A DNA stretch of 13,903 nucleotides from JAAFIP01 sp031390175 (lineage in GTDB: Bacteria; Pseudomonadota; Gammaproteobacteria; Burkholderiales; Burkholderiaceae_C): contig JANMTF010000159.1 of NCBI GenBank assembly GCA_031390175.1, positions 1-13,903 on the forward strand. Reading direction: 5' to 3'. Shown here piece after piece: positions 7,108 through 13,835 of this stretch. The first letter of the stretch is position 1. Every line of letters begins with the position of its first letter. A model generated the notes under the pieces. That model was not told the origin of the DNA and did not search any database. It was given only the letters and a program-made list of their open reading frames with translations. The position numbers and the translations under genes are program-made.

Positions 7108-7391
7108 CTAGGCATTTGGCAACTCCTTAGCCCATAGCGCCCTCGTTGCGAGCACCGAATTTCCACAGTTTCTGAAAGCAGCCGATATCGGCGAAATTTA
7201 GTCACTTCTTAGGACAAGGTTCGTGACGCACTTGCGAGCGCCCGGCACGATAGATCCCACGCTGAATGCATGTATGCACAGCGGGTTTTAGGGAATATTT
7301 CACTCAATTTACAGGTATTTCAGCCTTCTTCTGGTCACATTGCTTGGGTATCTTTGCAAGGGTGGGAAGAAGACAACTTAAGGAGCAGCCC

Positions 7392-7679
7392 ATGAAAGTA
7401 TCTTTTCTCGCATCGACCAACACGTTTCAACAACTAGCCTGCCTGGCCGCCTGGACCGCATTAGTGGGCTGCACAGGTGCGCACTATGGCCCCACACCCA
7501 GAACGCTAGCCGCCAAGCACGTACCGCAGGCATCCCTGGCAACTCCAGAGTGCCCGCTTGCACCTGCGGGGACTTCCTTGCACTCCCCCAGCCTCGCGCA
7601 CGGTGCGCCTGGCAATGCGGTGGCGCGTTGGCAGCGGGATGTGGTGACCAACCTCTCCATTTGGACACAACGCCAATGA
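7392..7679 (+). CDS. Small predicted lipoprotein, 95 residues
   Basis: The frame is open further upstream, but ATG 7392 is chosen because AGGAG at 7381-7385 precedes it by 6 nt and a lipoprotein signal begins there. The hydrophobic segment ends in the lipobox LVGC with Cys27. The mature part is Pro/Ala/His-rich, contains one further Cys (in PECPLAP), and shows no recognised domain. Expected location is the inner or outer membrane as an acylated protein. It is the first of several small envelope genes on this strand. I do not recognise the family. Confidence 0.7.
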   Translation: MKVSFLASTNTFQQLACLAAWTALVGCTGAHYGPTPRTLAAKHVPQASLATPECPLAPAGTSLHSPSLAHGAPGNAVARWQRDVVTNLSIWTQRQ

Positions 7680-7697
7680 TGGCTAATGCACCTAATT

Positions 7698-7733
7698 CAA
7701 TAGCTGCTTACGCCGTAAATACATAACCTAGAG
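7698..7733 (+). repeat. Intergenic element, copy 3
   Basis: The block starts CAATAGCTGCT, has CGC at the same offset as the other copies, and ends CCTAGAG, the same 36-bp span as copy 1 (1481-1516). Over the 33-bp core it matches copies 1 and 2 at 20 positions each, with matches at both ends and a variable middle. It ends 11 bp before ATG 7745, and its terminal GAG with the following AGA forms the apparent ribosome-binding site of that gene. Confidence 0.55.
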
Positions 7734-7744
7734 AGACAAGCATC

Positions 7745-8323
7745 ATGCAAAACCAATCCATCGTGCAATGGCTGGGCCAGTGCATTAGCGATAGCTGCCA
7801 AAGACTGGCTGGGCAAAGCGACTTTGAGATGGCGGTGTACCTGGGGTTTTGCATTTTTAACCTGGGCGAGGTGCTTACCTACTACCCCACCATCCGAAAA
7901 CTACGCACCCCTGGCTGCACTGGCGATGGGCAAAGCGTGTGGACGTGGGTAACCTGGATCATGGCTAACGCCACCTTAGCCTTGCATTTGTATGTGGTGA
8001 GCGGCTACCGGGTGAACGACTTGGTATGCCTTAACTTGGCCAATCTGACCATGTGCTCTATTTGCCTGCGGTATGTGGTGAAAGCACAGCAGCGTGCTGG
8101 CACGCTAAGCTGGGTGCCGTTTGGTAAACCGAAGGCCGGGTATGTGCTGACGGTGCAGTTAAGCGATGACCTGCACCACACGATGGCAGGGCGGGCCCAC
8201 AGCGCAGGCCAACCCCTTAACGCCATGGTGGCCGACGCAGTGCGCCAGTACCTGGTCCAGTACACCCAAGGCATTGCGACAGCGGCAGGGAAAAAATCAC
8301 CACTACTTCACACAAATGAGTGA
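7745..8323 (+). CDS. Three-helix PQ-loop/SemiSWEET-like membrane protein with ribbon-helix-helix-like C-terminus
   Basis: The 192-residue product has three hydrophobic segments at about 28-47, 64-86 and 91-111. The first ends in YYPTIRKL, at the position of the PQ motif of SemiSWEET/PQ-loop proteins. The second follows QSVWTW, and the third carries Asn97 and Asn100 in NLANL. This is the layout of a half-size sugar or amino acid facilitator. After a linker, residues 133-170 read as a ribbon-helix-helix pattern: strand YVLTVQL, helix from SDDLHHTMAGRA, turn AGQPLN, helix AMVADAVRQYL, as in CopG/Arc-type DNA-binding or antitoxin domains. No toxin gene is adjacent. The start is supported by GAGAGA at 7731-7736. 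Function is unknown; the tail could also be a dimerisation module without DNA binding. Confidence 0.7.
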   Translation: MQNQSIVQWLGQCISDSCQRLAGQSDFEMAVYLGFCIFNLGEVLTYYPTIRKLRTPGCTGDGQSVWTWVTWIMANATLALHLYVVSGYRVNDLVCLNLANLTMCSICLRYVVKAQQRAGTLSWVPFGKPKAGYVLTVQLSDDLHHTMAGRAHSAGQPLNAMVADAVRQYLVQYTQGIATAAGKKSPLLHTNE

Positions 8324-8407
8324 TGTATTGCGCCCATTTTGTAAAAAACAGTCTTAAGTTCATAAACCCAAATTTCCATACGTTCTGTATTCATCCAGGA
8401 GATCATC

Positions 8408-8665
8408 ATGCAAGTTCATTTTTTTTCATCCGTCCATTCTGTTTTTTTCCAATCCAGCGCTACCTTGCTTTGCGCATTGCTCTTGGCGGCATGCAACGCC
8501 AAGGTGATAGAGCCCATGCGGCTGGTGGCCGATCCCAGTGTAGCCAGTGCGCGCTTGTCCAACGACTTGGCTGAGCCTAAAGCGGCGCACTTCGCTGTGC
8601 CAGAGGCGAGCAATGTGACTTTTGGCACCATCGCGCAAGAGCCGGTGCTGGATTTGACTTACTGA
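8408..8665 (+). CDS. Small predicted lipoprotein, 85 residues
   Basis: ATG 8408 follows AGGAG at 8397-8401 with 6-nt spacing. The signal peptide ends in the lipobox LAAC with Cys29, and the mature part is about 57 residues with no recognised domain. Its N-terminus (MQVHFFSSV) resembles that of the small lipoprotein at 7392-7679 (MKVSFLAST), but the mature parts do not obviously match. It may be co-transcribed with the membrane protein gene 84 bp upstream. Function is unknown. Confidence 0.65.
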   Translation: MQVHFFSSVHSVFFQSSATLLCALLLAACNAKVIEPMRLVADPSVASARLSNDLAEPKAAHFAVPEASNVTFGTIAQEPVLDLTY

Positions 8666-8818
8666 ATGTTGCACTCCGTCAAGGCGCGTCCAGGGACTGC
8701 CGGTGGCTTTGCAGCGGCTGCGGACATGAATGCATTTGTTAACGATTGACGGTTGTGTAAATCACCGCCTTGTTCGTCCTATAGACATCGCAGCAACATC
8801 CAAAACAGTAGCATCACT

Positions 8819-9691
8819 ATGTTCCCCACTATCCCACTGAGCAAAAAATATGAACCTTTGTCACGCTGGGGCATTGGCACCGTGCTGGCAAGCCCGCGCT
8901 TTTGCGTAGCCTATGCTTTGCTGGGCTGCGCGGCATTGCTAACAGCCTGTAACGAACCCATCAAGCCATCGCCATCGGCTATCAACTCTGCGTGGCTCGA
9001 TGCGCCTCTTTTGGCCGCCGACAACGAATGGGGCGCATGCGACTACCACCTGGCACTCGATGCCCAAGGCAATGCACTGGCAGTGTGGGAGCAGTTTGAT
9101 GGCGAGCGCTTTAACATTTGGGCCAACCGCAAAGCCAAAGGCCAGGGCTGGGGAGTAGCACAGCTCATCGAAACCCATAACGTTGGCAGCGCCTACAACC
9201 CGCGCGTGGCCATTGACAGCCAAGGCAATGCGGTGGCGGTGTGGCAGCAGTTTGACGGCCAGCAGTCCCGCATAGCAGCCAACCACTACATGGTGGGCAC
9301 CAGCTGGAGCAAAGCGCAGTGGATCGATGCCCCCAACACCGTGGAGGCCCATGCGCCGCAGGTACGCTTTGACAGCCAAGGCAACGCCATGGCCGTGTGG
9401 CAGCACAAGCTGGGCCAGCGCACACGCATCACGGCCAACCGCATGACCGCAGGCACTGGCTGGGGTGATGCTGCTCTGATTGACAGCAGCAGCGGCTACG
9501 CCAGCGCACCGCACATCACCACGGATGCGCAAGGGCATCTGTTCGCGCTATGGCAAGTGCAGGGTGCCAAAGACACCACCATCCACGCAAAACGCTATGT
9601 TGCTGGGGCTGGCTGGAGCAACGAGCAGTTGATCAAAACGGCAGACTCCAACACGAGCTACCCGCCCACGGTTTTAGGTACCGCGTTTTAG
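8819..9691 (+). CDS. Repeat-containing lipoprotein, probable beta-propeller-like
   Basis: From ATG 8819 the product is 290 residues. A hydrophobic segment ends in the lipobox LTAC at Cys44, giving a long N-region. GTG 8882 would leave a more typical 23-residue signal, and neither start has a clear Shine-Dalgarno. The mature protein holds four repeats of 51-52 residues, marked by Asp81, Asp133, Asp185 and Asp236. Each has the core D-x-Q-G-N/H then AVW or ALW, a later I-x-A-N/K, and G-x-x-W before a closing LI or WI. Such short tryptophan-bearing beta repeats suggest blades of a propeller or a beta-sandwich array. A fifth unit appears to start at residue 282 but stops at once. Surface binding of a polymer or protein is conceivable; no enzymatic motif is seen. 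Confidence 0.75.
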   Translation: MFPTIPLSKKYEPLSRWGIGTVLASPRFCVAYALLGCAALLTACNEPIKPSPSAINSAWLDAPLLAADNEWGACDYHLALDAQGNALAVWEQFDGERFNIWANRKAKGQGWGVAQLIETHNVGSAYNPRVAIDSQGNAVAVWQQFDGQQSRIAANHYMVGTSWSKAQWIDAPNTVEAHAPQVRFDSQGNAMAVWQHKLGQRTRITANRMTAGTGWGDAALIDSSSGYASAPHITTDAQGHLFALWQVQGAKDTTIHAKRYVAGAGWSNEQLIKTADSNTSYPPTVLGTAF

Positions 9692-9736
9692 CGCTTAACC
9701 GGTGGGATTGCCTCGATTGACATAGACAAACTCAGC

Positions 9737-10147
9737 GTGTACCATGCAAATGTGCGCGCTCTCCAAAGTCGAAAACTCTACCGCCTTGCCATCGGCATTG
9801 CAGCTTTGGCTGTGGCCTGGTTCTCGCTGGGCAATGCGCTCAACACCATGGTAGCGCTGGCCAGTGGCAAAACCATTGACATCGTGGTGTGCTCTGGCGC
9901 AGGCCTAAAAAAGATCTCGGTGCCGGTGCATGATGGCGACGAGGCCATCAGCACCATCAAGCATTGCGGTAACGCACCTATCTACAAGCTGATCGCCATT
10001 CCGGGCACCCCTGTGCACCTGAACTTTGAAGCGCCACGCACCGTCGCAGTGTGGCAATGGATACCGAGTCCGCAAATTACACCCATTATTGTCCAAGACA
10101 ATAGGCCGCCACCGGGACGAGCCCCGCCCGTGCTGGTTCGCGCTTAA
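9737..10147 (+). CDS. Hypothetical membrane-anchored protein, DUF2946-like
   Basis: The product is 136 residues from GTG 9737. One hydrophobic segment at about residues 15-42 suggests a signal or anchor, with the rest in the periplasm. The pattern VVCSGAGLKKISV, then KHCGNAPIYK, then a proline-rich end RAPPVLVRA is reminiscent of DUF2946 proteins, small periplasmic proteins sometimes linked to copper genes. The usual second Cys of the HCxxC motif is missing here (HCGNA). The start is uncertain, since no ribosome site is evident. The frame is the same as that of the preceding lipoprotein, separated by its TAG. A perfect stem-loop follows the stop codon. Confidence 0.55.
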   Translation: MYHANVRALQSRKLYRLAIGIAALAVAWFSLGNALNTMVALASGKTIDIVVCSGAGLKKISVPVHDGDEAISTIKHCGNAPIYKLIAIPGTPVHLNFEAPRTVAVWQWIPSPQITPIIVQDNRPPPGRAPPVLVRA

Positions 10148-10157
10148 GCGCAGGCGC

Positions 10158-10184
10158 GCTCAATGATCCCCGCGCTCATTGAGC
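10158..10184 (+). terminator. Perfect 9-bp stem-loop after the DUF2946-like gene
   Basis: GCTCAATGA and TCATTGAGC form a perfect 9-bp stem around a 9-nt loop, 10 bp after the TAA at 10145-10147. There is no U-run directly behind it, so it is not a standard intrinsic terminator. It may stabilise the 3' end of the message or act as a weak terminator. Confidence 0.4.
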
Positions 10185-10284
10185 ACCTGTGCTCGCAGTT
10201 TCTGCCCACCCATTTCTCATCTTTTTTTGATATTTTTCAGCCTTTGCGCTGGAAAATTACCTTGCTTTTTTGAAAGAAATTACC

Positions 10285-10710
10285 ATGACCATCTCATTGT
10301 TTCGCACCCTCGCCACCTCGTTCGCAGCCTCCGCGTTGGTGCTCACCATCGCAGGCTGCGCCAGCACCATGGCCCCATCGCAAGCTGCGTCTATCCTGGA
10401 GCCCGCCAACAATGCTACCGTGCTTACCACCTTCAAAGTACGCTTTGGCATCAAAGGCATGGAAGTAGCACCAGCCGGCGACATTGTGGCCAACAGCGGC
10501 CACCACCACTTGCTGATTAACCTGGACGCTGTTCCCGCTGGCGAGTCGGTGCCGTTCAGCGAGAAGCACCTGCACTTTGGCAAAGGCCAAACCGAAACCG
10601 ACGTAACCCTGCCGCCCGGCGTGTACAAGCTGACAGCCCAGTTTGCCAATGGCGCGCACCAGTCGTACGGCCCTGCGATGAGCCAGTTAATCAAAATCAC
10701 GGTCAAGTAA
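10285..10710 (+). CDS. DUF4399 domain lipoprotein
   Basis: ATG 10285 gives 141 residues; an in-frame TTG at 10270 is less likely because it would only lengthen the signal N-region. The lipobox is IAGC with Cys25. The mature protein is almost entirely a DUF4399 domain, with SGHHHLLINLD, KHLHFGKGQTE, LPPGVYKLTAQFANG and HQSYGPAMS. The clustered histidines are characteristic of the family and could bind metal, but I know of no established function. It is followed 15 bp later by a strong intrinsic terminator, so it ends its transcript. Confidence 0.9.
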   Translation: MTISLFRTLATSFAASALVLTIAGCASTMAPSQAASILEPANNATVLTTFKVRFGIKGMEVAPAGDIVANSGHHHLLINLDAVPAGESVPFSEKHLHFGKGQTETDVTLPPGVYKLTAQFANGAHQSYGPAMSQLIKITVK

Positions 10711-10725
10711 TGCGCCTGCGCCTTC

Positions 10726-10759
10726 AGTCCGCCATCGACAGATTGGCGGACTTTTTTTT
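10726..10759 (+). terminator. Strong rho-independent terminator
   Basis: AGTCCGCCA (10726-10734) pairs perfectly with TGGCGGACT (10744-10752) around a 9-nt loop. Eight T residues run from 10752 to 10759. It closes the DUF4399 transcription unit and isolates it from the ATPase gene downstream. Confidence 0.92.
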
Positions 10760-10842
10760 GGCCCGCCGGTTGCTGTTACGATTGTTTTTCCAGACTTTGC
10801 AAGGCCCACGCCGCCCAGTCCCCACTTCCAGGAGGTAGCACC

Positions 10843-12390
10843 ATGACCGAACCCATGCTGATCGCAAAAAACAAAACCATTGAGTGCTTTTTGCGCCCCG
10901 ACAAGGCCAACCGCCACGGCCTGATCACTGGGGCCACCGGCACCGGCAAAACCATCACCCTGCAAACCATGGCCGAAGGCTTTAGCCGCATCGGCGTGCC
11001 GGTGTTTATGGCCGATGTGAAGGGCGACTTGACGGGCATCTCCCAGCAAGGCGTGGTCAGCGCCAAGTTGGCCAAAATCATTGCTGAGCGCGGCCTCACG
11101 GCCTCTGAGCCAATAGCCTACCCCAGCACCTTGTGGGACGTGTTTGGCACCCAGGGCCACCCCGTGCGCGCCACCGTGAGCGACCTGGGCCCGCTGCTGC
11201 TGAGCCGCATGCTCAACCTGAACGAGACCCAGGCGGGCGTGCTGCAACTGGTGTTTAAAGTAGCGGACGACCAAGGCCTGCTGCTGCTGGACATGAAAGA
11301 CCTGCGCGCCATGCTGCAAAACGTGGGCGACAACGCCAGCACCTTTACCACCGAGTACGGCAACGTGAGCCCCGCCAGCGTGGGGGCCATACAGCGTGGT
11401 CTGCTACAGATGGAAGAGCAAGGCGGCAGCCAGTTCTTCGGCGAGCCGATGCTGAACATCGCCGATTTTATGCAGACTGATAGCGACGGCAAAGGCATCA
11501 TCAACATCTTGGCAGCCGACAAGCTGCTGAACGCACCGCGCCTGTACGCCACCTTTTTGCTGTGGATGCTGAGCGAGCTGTTTGAAAACCTGCCCGAGGT
11601 GGGCGACCTGGACAAGCCCAAACTGGTGTTCTTCTTTGACGAAGCGCACTTACTGTTCAACGAAGCGCCCGCCGTGCTACTGCAGCGCATTGAGCTGGTG
11701 GTGCGCTTGGTGCGCTCCAAGGGTGTGGGCGTGTATTTTGTGACGCAAAACCCGCTGGACATACCCGACAGCGTGCTGGCCCAGCTAGGCAACCGGGTGC
11801 AGCACGCCCTGCGCGCCTTTACTCCGCGTGACCAAAAAGCCGTGCAGGCAGCAGCTGAGACCATGCGCCAAAACCCCAAGCTGGACATTGCCACCGCCAT
11901 TACCGAGCTGGAAGTGGGCGAAGCGCTGGTGAGCTTTTTAGACGAGAAAGGCCGCCCCGGCGTGACCGAGCGCGTGTATGTGCTGCCCCCGGGCAGCCAG
12001 ATAGGCCCCATCAGCCCTGAGCAGCGCAAGGCCTTGCTGGCCAGCTCTATCGTGGCGGGCGTGTACGAGAAGACGGTAGACCGCGAGTCGGCCTACGAGA
12101 AGATCAAAGGCCGCACGGCAGCCAACATGGCCACCGAAAGCCAGGCCAAAGATACCGCCAAGGATATGGCCAAAGAAGTAGCCAAAGAGGCCGGTAACGC
12201 GGCTGGCAGCGTGGCCACAGGCGGCTGGCTGGACAACTTGGGCAGCATCTTTGGCGGCGGAGCCAAGCGCACCCGCGCCAGCGCGGGCGAGCAGTTGATG
12301 AGGTCCGCCGCCAGCTCGATTGGCCGCGAAGTAGGCAGGCAGATTATTCGCGGCGTGCTGGGTAGCATCATGGGCGGCAGGTCGCGTTAG
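10843..12390 (+). CDS. HerA-like / YjgR-type ATPase (DUF853)
   Basis: This 515-residue P-loop ATPase belongs to the HerA/FtsK-related superfamily and is close in length to E. coli YjgR (about 500). The Walker A motif GATGTGKT is at residues 30-37, and Walker B LVFFFDEAH with D266-E267 at about 260-269. A sensor-like VTQNP segment follows (FVTQNPLDIPD). The C-terminal 100 residues begin with an Ala/Lys-rich AKD/AKE helix, then a Gly-rich segment and a basic tail. The start is secure: AGGAGG at 10830-10835, 7 nt before the ATG. The role of YjgR-type proteins is not well defined; related HerA proteins translocate DNA, usually with the nuclease NurA, which is absent here. The 3' end is convergent with the next gene, 4 bp apart. 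Confidence 0.93.
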   Translation: MTEPMLIAKNKTIECFLRPDKANRHGLITGATGTGKTITLQTMAEGFSRIGVPVFMADVKGDLTGISQQGVVSAKLAKIIAERGLTASEPIAYPSTLWDVFGTQGHPVRATVSDLGPLLLSRMLNLNETQAGVLQLVFKVADDQGLLLLDMKDLRAMLQNVGDNASTFTTEYGNVSPASVGAIQRGLLQMEEQGGSQFFGEPMLNIADFMQTDSDGKGIINILAADKLLNAPRLYATFLLWMLSELFENLPEVGDLDKPKLVFFFDEAHLLFNEAPAVLLQRIELVVRLVRSKGVGVYFVTQNPLDIPDSVLAQLGNRVQHALRAFTPRDQKAVQAAAETMRQNPKLDIATAITELEVGEALVSFLDEKGRPGVTERVYVLPPGSQIGPISPEQRKALLASSIVAGVYEKTVDRESAYEKIKGRTAANMATESQAKDTAKDMAKEVAKEAGNAAGSVATGGWLDNLGSIFGGGAKRTRASAGEQLMRSAASSIGREVGRQIIRGVLGSIMGGRSR

Positions 12391-12394
12391 TCGT

Positions 12395-12883
12395 TCAAGA
12401 CCGGGAAATAACGCCATTGGCGATGCGCACACGGTCACCTGTGCGCAGGTCGCCCAAAGCACCTACGTCATAGGTGCGCATGGTACCGCCATCGGTCTGA
12501 ATGGTAAACCGGTAAATTGTGTTGCTAGCTGGCGCGCCCGGGGCTTTATTGACTTGGCTGCCCACTGCTGCGCCCGCTACACCTCCCAGTACGGTACCAG
12601 TGGTATTGTCGCCTACTGCATTGCCCACAACGGCCCCCAGAATGCCGCCGATCACGGCATTGGTGACATTGGGACTTCTACCGCTGCCTGCAGTGCCCTG
12701 CAAGGTTTCGATGTTTGTGACGCGGCCGTACTCGGTGTAGGAGGGTGCTGCTGTAGATGCCGAGGTAGTGGCGGTGGGGTAGCTGCTTACCGGGGCGCTC
12801 GGGCCTGGTGCGCTACAGGCAACCAACCCAGCAGTGATCGCGATGGTGGAGGTAATTGAAAGTAAAAACGAGGTCTGGCGCAC
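12395..12883 (-). CDS. Glycine-zipper outer membrane lipoprotein (SlyB/Rick_17kDa type)
   Basis: The product is 162 residues from a GTG start (complement of 12881-12883), supported by AGGAG at 12891-12895 with 7-nt spacing. The lipobox LVAC has Cys23. A Ser/Thr/Pro-rich segment follows, then YGRVTNIETLQG and a glycine-zipper pair of helices at about 74-111 (AVIGGILGAVVGNAVG, then VLGGVAGAAVGSQV). The C-terminal domain contains YRFTIQTDGGTMRTYDV and GDRVRI. This order matches the SlyB/PcpC-like family of outer membrane lipoproteins, which stabilise the envelope and in enterics respond to stress. The gene is divergent from the HbpS-like gene. Confidence 0.9.
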   Translation of the reverse strand: MRQTSFLLSITSTIAITAGLVACSAPGPSAPVSSYPTATTSASTAAPSYTEYGRVTNIETLQGTAGSGRSPNVTNAVIGGILGAVVGNAVGDNTTGTVLGGVAGAAVGSQVNKAPGAPASNTIYRFTIQTDGGTMRTYDVGALGDLRTGDRVRIANGVISRS

Positions 12884-12956
12884 GGTGGTTCTCCTGGTTA
12901 AAAGCAGATGCTTCGCCCCACATTGGGCATTTCGATACCTACATTTGACGCTCCCA

Positions 12957-12976
12957 CCCGATGGGACGCCATCGGG
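12957..12976. promoter_or_regulatory. Perfect 8-bp stem-loop in the divergent intergenic region
   Basis: CCCGATGG and CCATCGGG flank the tetraloop GACG, about 74-93 bp upstream of the glycine-zipper lipoprotein start, within the 274-bp intergenic region 12884-13157. There is no T-run on either side. It may be an operator or a leader structure. Nothing else in that region stands out apart from the two ribosome sites. Confidence 0.4.
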
Positions 12977-13157
12977 CTACAGCGCGCCATGCGGTAGGAC
13001 GGTGCGCAAAAATGCTGTAGGAAGAGTGCTCTGCAACCTAGGTGATAGCGATTCATCCGCAGCCAAATTGCAGCTGCTAGACTTACTCGCCCGTATCGCA
13101 CCTGCCACGCTGTGGCTCGTTTGAGGGGCGTTTACAAAACCACACCTGGAGACATCA

Positions 13158-13649
13158 ATGGCTATCAAAAAACTCACTTCCCTGTTCGCTGGCGCTGCCC
13201 TGTGCTGCCTGATGGGCGCTGCCCACGCCCAAGTACCGCAATACGGAGCCAACGTGAACCACGAACAAGCCCGCAAAGCCATGGCTGCAGCCGTGGCCGA
13301 GGCGCGCAAACAAAACCTTCCCATGGCCGTGGCCGTGGTGGACAACGCCGGGCAACTGGTCGCCTTTGAACGCATGGACAACACCCAAACCGGCAGCATC
13401 GGCGTGGCGCAGGACAAAGCGGTGTCGTCCGCCATGTTCCGCCGCTCTACCAAGGTGTTTCAAGACGCTGTAGCTGGTGGCGGCGCAGGCCTGCGCGTGC
13501 TGACCCTGCGCGGTGCCAACGCGGTAGAAGGTGGCCTGCCACTGGTCGTTGACGGCAAGATCATCGGCGCGATTGGTGTGTCAGGCGGCAGTGCGGAGCA
13601 AGACGGTGTGGTTGCCAAGGCGGGGCTGGACGGCATGGCAGCGAAGTAA
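13158..13649 (+). CDS. Secreted GlcG/HbpS-family protein (haem-binding family)
   Basis: The product has 163 residues. A signal peptide spans 1-24 with cleavage after AHA. The mature protein is a single GlcG/HbpS domain (PF03928, formerly DUF336): LPMAVAVVDNAGQLVAFERMD, then AQDKA, LPLVVDGKIIGAIGVSGG and EQDGVVAKAG. Streptomyces HbpS binds haem extracellularly and works with a sensor kinase; many periplasmic proteobacterial members are of unknown role. GGAG at 13148-13151 with 6-nt spacing supports the ATG. No adjacent sensor kinase or glycolate gene is visible. The gene is transcribed away from the SlyB-like lipoprotein gene and is probably monocistronic. Confidence 0.9.
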   Translation: MAIKKLTSLFAGAALCCLMGAAHAQVPQYGANVNHEQARKAMAAAVAEARKQNLPMAVAVVDNAGQLVAFERMDNTQTGSIGVAQDKAVSSAMFRRSTKVFQDAVAGGGAGLRVLTLRGANAVEGGLPLVVDGKIIGAIGVSGGSAEQDGVVAKAGLDGMAAK

Positions 13650-13654
13650 TTTTT

Positions 13655-13687
13655 CTGGGGCGTTCTGAGACGCTTTTGACTGCCCAG
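13655..13687 (+). terminator. Weak nested terminator-like structure after the HbpS-like gene
   Basis: An inner stem GCGTT / GACGC (13660-13664 and 13669-13673, one G-T pair) with loop CTGA is followed by TTTT at 13674-13677. An outer pairing CTGGG / CCCAG (13655-13659 and 13683-13687) could compete or extend the fold. Position directly after the stop codon favours a terminator, though the stem is short. Confidence 0.4.
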
Positions 13688-13774
13688 CGTCTTGATCTAA
13701 TACGGGCGTTATGTTTTGCTCCTGGTTGTTATTTTGGTTTTGTACTGGATCAGGCCGGCGGTGCACTTAGGGAA

Positions 13775-13803
13775 TTAGTAATTACTAAAGTACCGTTTAT
13801 AAT
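13775..13803 (+). promoter_or_regulatory. Promoter with consensus -10 and a 14-bp palindromic operator
   Basis: TATAAT at 13798-13803 is a perfect -10 box. The perfect palindrome TTAGTAATTACTAA (13775-13788) covers the expected -35 position (13775-13780, a poor match to TTGACA) and part of the spacer. A repressor bound there would block RNA polymerase, while a weak -35 could also mean activator dependence. A transcript would start near 13810, about 26 nt before ATG 13836. Confidence 0.65.
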
Positions 13804-13835
13804 ATCTTCATTCTGCACTATTGGAGTGACTGCAT

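Larger units (their letters stand above)
6985..7391. other. 407-bp intergenic region: divergent promoters of Bug gene 2 and a small lipoprotein gene
   Basis: No convincing gene is present. Near the Bug end are its ribosome site, the 13-bp conserved block (7038-7050) and the candidate operator (7093-7107). Further right is a perfect 12-bp palindrome, GCCGATATCGGC, at 7181-7192. It is followed immediately by CGAAATTT (7192-7199), a second copy of the octamer at 7091-7098. TGCAT-GT-ATGCA at 7267-7278 is a shorter inverted repeat. The right end carries the AGGAG of the lipoprotein gene. No good -35/-10 pair stands out. Confidence 0.6.

Noticed and set aside
7745..8323. Antitoxin of a toxin-antitoxin pair, based on the ribbon-helix-helix-like tail
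   Set aside because: The neighbouring genes encode lipoproteins, with no RelE, PIN or other toxin-like product adjacent, and the N-terminal part is a membrane domain.
9689..9739. Readthrough or split gene joining the repeat lipoprotein and the DUF2946-like protein, which share a frame
   Set aside because: The segment between the TAG and the GTG does not resume the repeat pattern, and the second product begins with its own hydrophobic N-terminus, so two genes are more likely.
11118..12029. Antisense open frame of 303 codons opposite the HerA-like gene
   Set aside because: It is Ser/Arg-rich with no motif and no ribosome site, and the sense strand has secure Walker motifs and a strong start.
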